In this document: positions 1 through 6,744 of the stretch, piece after piece
Numbering within the stretch: the stretch's first letter is position 1
How the letters are laid out: each line of letters opens with the position of its first letter
NCBI GenBank assembly: GCA_964530215.1
Contig: CAZHAJ010000051.1
Coordinates: forward strand, 1 to 11,806
Direction: 5' to 3'
DNA from: JAAXTT01 sp964530215
GTDB taxonomy: Bacteria; Bacillota; Desulfotomaculia; Desulfotomaculales; Desulfocucumaceae
Length of the DNA stretch: 11,806 bases
Notes under the pieces: generated by a model
What the model saw: only the letters and a program-made list of their open reading frames with translations
Databases searched by the model: none
What the model was told of the DNA's origin: nothing
Position numbers and translations under genes: made by a program

Positions 1-32
1 AGCGGTGGCTGACCACATAGTCAACCACCGCT
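1..32 (-). terminator. Hairpin downstream of guaB, probable intrinsic terminator cut by the window edge
   Basis: Bases 1-8 (AGCGGTGG) are the exact reverse complement of 25-32, and 10-13 (TGAC) pair with 20-23 (GTCA) around a six-base loop. Position 9/24 is a G-U wobble on the minus strand but a C-A mismatch on the plus strand, so the 13-bp stem is continuous only in minus-strand RNA, the direction of guaB. The hairpin lies about 50 nt past the guaB stop. The U-tract needed to confirm a Rho-independent terminator would lie left of base 1 and cannot be seen. Confidence 0.6.
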
Positions 33-85
33 GGTACTATTTACTCTCCATTTGTAAGACCTACCCCAACAATTGACAGAGAACC

Positions 86-1561
<1,476 letters not shown>

Positions 1562-1645
1562 TCAAGATATTTAATTTATATTTTAGTTTTGTGAAAACTT
1601 TTAATTGATAATATATATTAACTACCTATTTTTATATATTTTTCA

Positions 1646-1654
1646 ATTATAGCA
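1646..1654 (-). promoter_or_regulatory. Candidate extended -10 promoter of guaB
   Basis: The minus strand reads TGCTATAAT, a perfect extended -10 element (TGn-TATAAT). No good TTGACA match lies 16-18 nt upstream, which is tolerated by extended -10 promoters. The predicted start near 1639 gives a leader of about 93 nt before the guaB ATG. That leader is very A+T-rich and contains a small hairpin (AGTTTT/AAAACT at 1585-1599). No purine riboswitch core is recognisable in it. Confidence 0.5.
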
Positions 1655-1726
1655 CAATAAGAAGATAGCATACCAGCCAATTTTTTATCTTTCATCAAAA
1701 TACAACATCCATTATTTTGCACCACA

Positions 1727-2101
1727 TTATATTATCCTACATTTTACTCTTCTTATAAAATAGGATATCAATAGGTTCCTATAAAACTTTCTAATTGTGG
1801 GAAGCAAAACCGTAAGACCTAACATCCCGCTAATAACTCCGGGGATTAACAGAAAGATGCCCCCAATTACAATAAGGATACCATCAATAATTTGCACCCC
1901 TGGAATTACCCCACGAGCCAGCTCTCCACTAATCTGTTTAAGGGTGCTTAGTCCTTGGGAACGCGCCATTGCCGCCCCCAATAAGCCCGGAATAACTATC
2001 AAAGCGATTACTGATGCAATTCCCACGTTTAGACCAATTTTAATTATCAGTAATAAATCAATTATGGGTATCACAACAAAGAGTGCCAAAAATTTATGCA
2101 T
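1727..2101 (-). CDS. fxsA: FxsA family membrane protein
   Basis: This is a 124-residue, strongly hydrophobic protein of the FxsA family. In E. coli, overproduced FxsA relieves F-plasmid exclusion of phage T7; the native biochemical role is not established. Hydrophobic segments lie at about residues 3-20, 24-42 and 72-101. The last contains the family signature: Gly-Gly, FLLIPGVISG, then GL and LLP followed by Arg. A basic tail (RRVKCR) follows, which would face the cytoplasm by the positive-inside rule. AAAAGGA (2111-2117) sits 9 nt before the ATG. The protein is shorter than the E. coli homologue mainly at the C-terminus, as is common in Gram-positives. The gene is divergent from the DUF3786 gene and upstream of guaB, with no functional link visible. 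The family call is sure; the physiological role is unknown. Confidence 0.88.
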   Translation of the reverse strand: MHKFLALFVVIPIIDLLLIIKIGLNVGIASVIALIVIPGLLGAAMARSQGLSTLKQISGELARGVIPGVQIIDGILIVIGGIFLLIPGVISGMLGLTVLLPTIRKFYRNLLISYFIRRVKCRII

Positions 2102-2166
2102 AATATAACATCCTTTTAATGTTTATATCTTTATATTACATATGCTTGCTTTAAGGTTTCCCCAAA

Positions 2167-2196
2167 ATATTATTAATCACCACAGATCTTAGACAA
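2167..2196 (-). promoter_or_regulatory. Candidate promoter of fxsA
   Basis: On the minus strand TTGTCT (2191-2196, 4/6 to consensus) is followed by an 18-nt spacer and TAATAT (2167-2172, 4/6). Its -35 hexamer overlaps the -35 of the divergent plus-strand promoter almost base for base. It is moderate in quality and assigned by position. Confidence 0.35.
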
Positions 2197-2218
2197 TGAT
2201 TTAATTTAGTGCTATCAT
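2190..2218 (+). promoter_or_regulatory. Promoter of the DUF3786 gene
   Basis: TAGACA (2190-2195, 5/6 to the -35 consensus), a 17-nt spacer, then TATCAT (2213-2218, 5/6), with an extended TGC directly before the -10. This is a good sigma-A-type promoter. Transcription would begin near 2225 and leave a leader of about 29 nt that contains the ribosome binding site GAGAGG at 2243-2248. Confidence 0.65.
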
Positions 2219-2253
2219 TTAAATAGAAACTCAAGTACTAATGAGAGGTAATA

Positions 2254-2907
2254 ATGCCGTACCCTTATATGATTTCGGATTCTTCATGGGGTGTTTACAA
2301 TAACACCTTTAATTACTCGGCGGCTATTTTCGCAACCAAGGATCCACATTCCATGGCTAATAAAAGTGGAGTGCATTTTGACAATACGTGCTCTCTTTTC
2401 AGGATCACAAGCTTTGGCCAGAAATTACTGATAACCTACCCGGAAGCTAAAATCACCTTTGAGGGAACAAAACACTCACCACCTTTTCCGTGGTGTCTGT
2501 GTATCATCAACAGCTTGACCAGAGCAGACGGATCCTTACTTTCAAACAGTCTTATTTCATACCGCGAACTGCAAGACGGTCATGTTTATTATCCTGCTTT
2601 CAAACGAGAAGCAATAGACAGGTTGGCAAAATGGTCTCGCAGCAAATCCCTAGACAAATTAAAACAGACCTCAGAAGAACTGGGAGGCACACTTGAAGAA
2701 GGAGCTGACTTTTGTTGCACGCTCAAACTGCTACCTCACTTTCCCATAATTATAAAAATATGGTTCCCTGATCATGAACTTGATGGCTCAGCCAACATAC
2801 TATTTAATTCCACTGCCAACCATTACCTGCATACCGAAGATATTGCGGCGGCTGGTGAAATGGTTGCAAACTTCCTAATTAAGCATTATTGTCTTATAGC
2901 GGGTTAA
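2254..2907 (+). CDS. DUF3786 domain-containing protein
   Basis: This 217-residue protein fits the DUF3786 family, found mainly in anaerobic Clostridia, acetogens and methanogens, and of unknown function. The C-terminal half carries the recognisable family pattern: an SYRELQDG...YYPAF block (about 102-116), LGG (143-145), a Pro-rich hydrophobic strand with a WFPDHE turn (170-175), and the closing block of about 178-200 that runs from GSANILF to HYLHTEDIAAA. Six cysteines (46, 81, 83, 154, 155, 213) include CLC and CC pairs, but no classical Fe-S or zinc spacing is evident. There is no signal peptide or membrane segment, so it is probably cytosolic. GAGAGG lies 5 nt before the ATG and a good promoter precedes it. 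It is a single-gene unit convergent with cobT. A link to corrinoid or C1 metabolism is suggested only by distribution and neighbour. Confidence 0.82.
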   Translation: MPYPYMISDSSWGVYNNTFNYSAAIFATKDPHSMANKSGVHFDNTCSLFRITSFGQKLLITYPEAKITFEGTKHSPPFPWCLCIINSLTRADGSLLSNSLISYRELQDGHVYYPAFKREAIDRLAKWSRSKSLDKLKQTSEELGGTLEEGADFCCTLKLLPHFPIIIKIWFPDHELDGSANILFNSTANHYLHTEDIAAAGEMVANFLIKHYCLIAG

Positions 2908-2916
2908 TACTAATCT

Positions 2917-3984
2917 TTATCTGTGCAGCTTATCTCCATCCAGCTGGGATAAGCCTGCCTCATCAAAACTAGCCATCTCAGCCATTATTTCACAAGAAGC
3001 CTTAATGATTCCCATAACCAGTGCAGCACCAGTTCCTTCTCCAAGGCGCATATCTAAATGCAGAAGCGGCCTAAGCCCCAAATGCTTAAGCATCAAGCTG
3101 TGACCCTGCTCACCCGAAAGATGGGAGGGAAGAATGTATGATTTTACCATAGGTTCAATGGTACAGGCTATCATGGCTGCCGCAGTGGAAATAAATCCAT
3201 CAATCACCACCGGAATTCTGCGAGCAGCTGAACCTAAGATAACCCCAGCCAAACCTGCAATTTCAAGTCCTCCAACCTTGGAAACAACATCTATACCGTC
3301 TTTCGGATTCGGTTGGTTTATACGTATTGCTTCCTTGACCGCCCATATTTTTTTATCCAACACCAGGTTGTTTACCATTGTCCCCCTACCAGTGACAACA
3401 TCTGCTTTAATACCAGTCATTACAGACAAAATAGCACTGCTGGGAGTTGTATTTCCGATGCCCATTTCCCCTGTGGCTAAAATATCGTAACCCTTATCTA
3501 TTTGGGTGTTGGCAATTGTTATTCCCGCCTCCACTGCTCTTATTGCTTCTGACCGAGACATAGCCGGCCCATGAACAATATTATCAGCACCATGCTTAAT
3601 CTTATAATCTAGAACTCCAGGTATATCTATATTTCCGGCAACTCCTATGTCCACCACTAGCAAATGGGCACCAACTGACCTGGAAATAATATTTATTCCC
3701 GCTACACCGGCAGCAAATGCAGACAGCATTTGAGCAGTAATTTCTTGTGGAGCTACACTGACCCCCTCTGCCACCACACCATGATCTCCCGCCATAAGTA
3801 TAACCGATACTTTACCGTATTCAGGTATCACCTTTCCCTGAATTCCAGCCATCTGGACCGCAATGTCTTCAATTATGCCCAAACTTCCCGGCGGCTTAAT
3901 AAAACTGTCCAACCTAAGCTGAGCTTTTTTCATTGCCTCACCATTTAATTCACTGATACCGGCAATGGTACTTTCTAACAACAT
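2917..3984 (-). CDS. cobT: Nicotinate-nucleotide--dimethylbenzimidazole phosphoribosyltransferase
   Basis: CobT transfers the phosphoribosyl group of nicotinate mononucleotide to the lower-ligand base (dimethylbenzimidazole or a related base). This yields the alpha-ribotide used to complete the cobalamin nucleotide loop. The 355-residue length matches the family. Visible landmarks are PPGSLG (31-36), AGDHGVVAEGVS (65-76), TGEMGIGNTTPSSA (171-184) with Glu173, and RLGEGTGAALVMG (313-325). Glu316 in the last block corresponds to the catalytic Glu317 of the Salmonella enzyme. GGGGAGG (3993-3999) lies 8 nt before the ATG. No cobS, cobU or cobC is present in the window, so cobT stands alone here. 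Expression is clearly tied to B12 level by the upstream riboswitch and terminator. Its 3' end faces the DUF3786 gene with 9 nt between the stops and no obvious bidirectional terminator. Confidence 0.97.
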   Translation of the reverse strand: MLLESTIAGISELNGEAMKKAQLRLDSFIKPPGSLGIIEDIAVQMAGIQGKVIPEYGKVSVILMAGDHGVVAEGVSVAPQEITAQMLSAFAAGVAGINIISRSVGAHLLVVDIGVAGNIDIPGVLDYKIKHGADNIVHGPAMSRSEAIRAVEAGITIANTQIDKGYDILATGEMGIGNTTPSSAILSVMTGIKADVVTGRGTMVNNLVLDKKIWAVKEAIRINQPNPKDGIDVVSKVGGLEIAGLAGVILGSAARRIPVVIDGFISTAAAMIACTIEPMVKSYILPSHLSGEQGHSLMLKHLGLRPLLHLDMRLGEGTGAALVMGIIKASCEIMAEMASFDEAGLSQLDGDKLHR

Positions 3985-4020
3985 TTTAAATTCCTCCCCA
4001 TGTATAGTTTATTTTTGACA

Positions 4021-4054
4021 AAAAAAGTTCACTGCCAAATGGCGGTGAACTTTT
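4021..4054 (-). terminator. Riboswitch-controlled intrinsic terminator in the cobT leader
   Basis: On the minus strand, GTTCACCGCC and GGCAGTGAAC (4041-4050 and 4027-4036) form a 10-bp stem with one C-A mismatch and an ATTT loop. It is extended by A-T pairs and followed by seven T residues (4026 down to 4020). It lies 20 nt after the riboswitch and about 35 nt before the cobT ATG, the position of an expression platform. Its 3' arm segment at 4028-4034 (CAGTGAA on the minus strand) can instead pair with the 3' strand of riboswitch P1, forming an antiterminator. On the plus strand the mismatch becomes a G-U pair, but only four T follow. Confidence 0.88.
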
Positions 4055-4074
4055 CCATCATCCAACGAAACAAA

Positions 4075-4230
4075 CAGTAAAGGCAGGTCTCCTGGCTCCG
4101 GTTCATCAACATTGTGCGGCCTTCCCTTTCGGTGGCTTGCAAGCACTGTCTATCCGGTTACAGTGGCGGGACCGCTCAGGTTTTGCACCTGATTCCCTAT
4201 TCTCCGAAAATATCCGGCACCTTTTACTGA
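4075..4230 (-). promoter_or_regulatory. Cobalamin (adenosylcobalamin) riboswitch
   Basis: On the minus strand the conserved core is all present in order: GGGAATCAGGTGC, then CTGAGCGGTCCC, GCCACTGTAA (4158-4167), a GAAAGGGAAGGCC arm, and the B12 box AGCCAGGAGACCTGCC (4082-4097). The terminal stem P1 is a perfect 7 bp, CAGTAAA (4223-4229) with TTTACTG (4075-4081), continued inward by GG/CC. By the family model, B12 binding stabilises P1 and allows the downstream terminator to form, switching cobT off. Without B12, the P1 3' strand is free to pair with the terminator 3' arm. The aptamer class is certain; the off-switch logic is inferred from pairing. Confidence 0.97.
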
Positions 4231-4232
4231 TA

Positions 4233-4261
4233 AACATATTTTATGTTAGTGATACCAACAA
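4233..4261 (-). promoter_or_regulatory. Candidate promoter of the cobT riboswitch leader
   Basis: On the minus strand TTGTTG (4256-4261), a 17-nt spacer and TATGTT (4233-4238), each 4/6 to consensus. It would start RNA at about 4226, at the foot of P1. A better -10 match, TAAAAT (4238-4243), would start about 5 nt earlier and keep P1 whole, but has no good -35. The -10 region is also a short palindrome (AACATA/TATGTT, 4233-4247). The leader could alternatively be reached by readthrough from fni, whose stop is about 48 nt before P1. Confidence 0.35.
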
Positions 4262-4277
4262 GTATATATCATTATTG

Positions 4278-5354
4278 TTAAAGTGACCAGCTTTTAAATG
4301 GACTTCTTTGAGCATAAGCATTGACATCAACGCCTCTTCTAATCAGCCATTCCGCTGTATTTCCGGTAATAACCAAGGGAACTTTGCCCAGTTTTTGTAT
4401 TGAGTTCACCCCGGTCATTATCATAATCTTAGACAATCCCTTTTTCAGCTTCTCAATATAATCAACCACACCATGATAGGAACCCTTGTAAAACTCATTT
4501 AATAACGGTCCCGCTAGAGCCACCATTTTTGCTCCTGAAGCCAATGCTTTAGCTGCATCCAAAGAATTGTTAATGCCGCCGGAAGCAATAATTTCCACGG
4601 GAATTCCTGACTCCATACCTTCAAATACAGATATTGCTGTGGGTATTCCCCAGTCCTCAAAGGAACCGTCTTTATTATTGGCTCTAAAATTTTCAATAGC
4701 AATAAAATTAGTACCGCCTTTTCCGCTTATGTCCATCACTTTAATTCCAGCCTTATAAAGATTGACAATACTTTCTCTGGACATTCCGAAACCCACTTCT
4801 TTTGCGATAACGGGGAAGGAAGCTTTGTCCACAATATTTCTGATATTTGGCAGTATCTCTAAAAAATTACATTCCCCTTCAACCATAAACAGTTCTTGAG
4901 GTATATTAAGATGTAACTGCAGCCCGTCAGCTTTTATCATTTCCACCGCTGCCTCTGCCTCATGATACTCACAAGCAGCACTTAAATTGGCCAGAATAAT
5001 GCCTTCTGGATTTTCTTCTCTGGCTATTGCAAAAGTATTCTCCACACTACTGTCTTCCAGTGCAGCCTTCATTGAACCCACTGCCATGGCGACTCCCGTT
5101 TTTCTAGCTGCCCTTGCCAACATTTTGTTAATATTCAACGTATCCGGATGCCCACCGGTAATAGCATTAATAATGATCGGTGCATCCAGCTTTTTCCCCA
5201 AAAAGCTTACCGAAATATCTACCTCTGATAAAGGTCCCTCTGGTATTGACTGGTGAACAAGTTTAATATCATTAAAGCCATTATTCTTTTTAGGTTCTCC
5301 AAACTTTTTCAAGAAGACATTAATATGTTCCAGCTTTCTTTGCTTCCTGTCCAA
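4278..5354 (-). CDS. fni: Type 2 isopentenyl-diphosphate delta-isomerase (FMN-dependent)
   Basis: Fni interconverts isopentenyl and dimethylallyl diphosphate using reduced FMN and Mg2+, and so supplies both C5 units for quinone, carrier lipid and other isoprenoids. The 358-residue product aligns by eye with Bacillus Fni: RKLEHI at the N-terminus, INAITGG, AVGSMKAAL, LQLHLNIPQE with the catalytic Gln (residue 153) and metal-binding Glu, AKEVGFGMS, SGKGGTNF, and ASGGINN before the FMN phosphate site. The first ATG (5378) is 9 nt from the assembly gap and lacks a ribosome binding site. AGGGAGGGA at 5358-5366 precisely precedes TTG at 5354, and the Bacillus protein starts at the equivalent place (four residues before RK), so TTG was chosen. 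The gene lies immediately upstream of the cobT riboswitch on the same strand. Its own promoter would fall in or near the gap. Confidence 0.96.
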   Translation of the reverse strand: MDRKQRKLEHINVFLKKFGEPKKNNGFNDIKLVHQSIPEGPLSEVDISVSFLGKKLDAPIIINAITGGHPDTLNINKMLARAARKTGVAMAVGSMKAALEDSSVENTFAIAREENPEGIILANLSAACEYHEAEAAVEMIKADGLQLHLNIPQELFMVEGECNFLEILPNIRNIVDKASFPVIAKEVGFGMSRESIVNLYKAGIKVMDISGKGGTNFIAIENFRANNKDGSFEDWGIPTAISVFEGMESGIPVEIIASGGINNSLDAAKALASGAKMVALAGPLLNEFYKGSYHGVVDYIEKLKKGLSKIMIMTGVNSIQKLGKVPLVITGNTAEWLIRRGVDVNAYAQRSPFKSWSL

Positions 5355-5357
5355 TAG

Positions 5358-5366
5358 TCCCTCCCT
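5358..5366 (-). promoter_or_regulatory. Ribosome binding site that fixes a TTG start for fni
   Basis: The minus strand reads AGGGAGGGA, then CTA, then TTG (5354). The GGAGG-like core is 5 nt from the TTG and lies inside the frame opened by the ATG at 5378, so it cannot serve that ATG. This supports a start eight codons downstream of the longest ORF. Confidence 0.8.
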
Positions 5367-5386
5367 ATAAAATATCATTTTCCAGG

Positions 5387-5396
5387 NNNNNNNNNN
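5387..5396. other. Assembly gap (10 N)
   Basis: Ten consecutive N lie between the divergent fni and larA-like genes. The true length is unknown, since ten N is a common placeholder. TATCATTTTC (5373-5382) and GAAAATGATA (5408-5417) flank it as a perfect 10-bp inverted repeat. The promoter of fni, and possibly that of the plus-strand gene, may be lost here. The intergenic stretch that can be read (5397-5472) is A+T-rich and shows no confident promoter. Confidence 0.95.
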
Positions 5397-5472
5397 TACT
5401 CAGGGGTGAAAATGATAGGCTTTTAGTGTTATATTTGTTTAAGAATATCAAAAAAAATAGAAGGTGTAAATT

Positions 5473-6720
5473 ATGAGTATACCCCAAATGGCAGAACTTA
5501 GACAAGTCTTCACTAGAAGTTCTATAGTATGCTTAAAAGAAGCAGTTTGGTTTACATTAGAAACCTCAGAACTAAAGGAACAACTTAAACCCGGTGACAG
5601 AGTAGCCATTACTGCAGGAAGCAGAGGCATAAGGGATATCGTTGAAATTCTTAAAATCACAGTTGATTATCTTTATTCCCTTAACTGCAAGCCCTTTATA
5701 TTGTCTGCCATGGGTAGTCACGGAGATGGTACGGTACCCGGTCAGCTAAAAATACTGAAGGAGTTGGGAATAACATTGGACAGTATTGGGGCACCGATAT
5801 TAGCTTCCCAGCAAAGTACCACTGTTTTCAATGATTATGGAGAAAATATATTTGTAAATGCATTGGCAACGAGTTTTGATGGTATTATTGTTGTTAATCG
5901 CATCAAACCCCATACATCTTTTCGCGGCAAAGTGGAAAGTGGTCTGCAAAAAATGATCGCTGTGGGCCTGGGGGGTATCAAGGGAGCCTCTAAGATTCAC
6001 AAACAGAAAGTTGACTTTTTATCTCAAGCTATTTCTAATACTGCAAGTGCTTTGGTAAAACAACTGCCCATCAAACTTGCTTTAGCGCTAATAGAAGACG
6101 GGAGCGGAAATATTCTAAAGCTGGAAGCCATGTCACCGGCAGCAATTTCCCGCCGGGAGCCCGTTCTGCTGGAAGAAGCTCGCATCAACATGCCAAGTCT
6201 TCCCTTTAAAGCATTGGATATTCTTATCGTTGATGAAATCGGAAAAAATTTCAGCGGAACCGGAATGGACACCAACATAATAGGAAGAACGGGCATAGAC
6301 GAGATGACAAAACCCCGGAGACCTCGGATTGAAAAGATAATAGTTTTAAATATTTCAGCGAAAAGTTATGGAAATGCTTACGGTATTGGTTTGGCTGATT
6401 ATACCACCAGCCGATTGGCAGAGGGTATTAATTACGACATGATGCGTATAAACGCCAAAACCAGTGGTTTTGTTAATCGCATTAAAATGCCTGTTACTTT
6501 GCCTAATGATTTTCTGGCTATACAGGCAGCTATAAAAAGTCTTAATAAAAAAAATCCGGGTAATTTAAAGATAGCCAGAATCAACAACACTCTACATATT
6601 GATCGTATAATGTTTTCCGAAACACTTATTAATGAAGCAATTAATAACCCCAGAGTCAGTATACTTAGTCAATTTAATGATTTAAAATTTGACAGACAAA
6701 ACAACCTGTTCCCTTTTTGA
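5473..6720 (+). CDS. LarA-like (lactate racemase superfamily, DUF2088) protein
   Basis: This 415-residue protein belongs to the LarA superfamily, whose founder racemises lactate with a nickel-pincer nucleotide bound covalently to a lysine. The N-terminal LarA/DUF2088 domain spans about residues 10-215. GDRVAI (41-46) starts the Rossmann-like core. His83 lies in MGSHGDG, His147 in IKPHTSFRGK, Lys160 in SGLQKMIAVGLGG and His176 in ASKIHK. Lys160 and His176 are 16 residues apart, as are Lys184 and His200 of Lactiplantibacillus LarA; His83 and His147 match His108 and His174. The cofactor ligands therefore appear present. The His147-Lys160 interval is three residues longer than in LarA, and the text differs from the SGGRK motif, so this is a divergent subgroup and the substrate is unknown. 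AAGGTG (5461-5466) precedes the ATG by 6 nt. No larB, larC or larE is in the window. It runs convergently towards pgcA, 24 nt apart. Confidence 0.85.
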   Translation: MSIPQMAELRQVFTRSSIVCLKEAVWFTLETSELKEQLKPGDRVAITAGSRGIRDIVEILKITVDYLYSLNCKPFILSAMGSHGDGTVPGQLKILKELGITLDSIGAPILASQQSTTVFNDYGENIFVNALATSFDGIIVVNRIKPHTSFRGKVESGLQKMIAVGLGGIKGASKIHKQKVDFLSQAISNTASALVKQLPIKLALALIEDGSGNILKLEAMSPAAISRREPVLLEEARINMPSLPFKALDILIVDEIGKNFSGTGMDTNIIGRTGIDEMTKPRRPRIEKIIVLNISAKSYGNAYGIGLADYTTSRLAEGINYDMMRINAKTSGFVNRIKMPVTLPNDFLAIQAAIKSLNKKNPGNLKIARINNTLHIDRIMFSETLINEAINNPRVSILSQFNDLKFDRQNNLFPF

Positions 6721-6744
6721 TCCGAGCCTTTATTAATATGTTTT

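Noticed and set aside
1618..1695. A 25-codon minus-strand ORF between fxsA and guaB (ATG at 1693-1695, stop at 1618-1620).
   Set aside because: No adequate Shine-Dalgarno sequence, A+T-rich composition, and the perfect extended -10 of guaB lies inside it. A promoter is the better reading.
1797..2108. A 103-codon plus-strand ORF across fxsA.
   Set aside because: It is antisense to the FxsA-family gene and has no ribosome binding site or family features.
3134..3490. A 118-codon plus-strand ORF inside cobT.
   Set aside because: It lies wholly antisense to a well-supported gene, has no recognisable domain, and mirrors the cobT codon pattern.
6721..6744. A TATGT/ACATA palindrome between the larA-like gene and pgcA as a bidirectional terminator.
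   Set aside because: The stem is only 5 bp, wholly A+T-rich apart from one G-C pair, and lacks a tail of T on either side.
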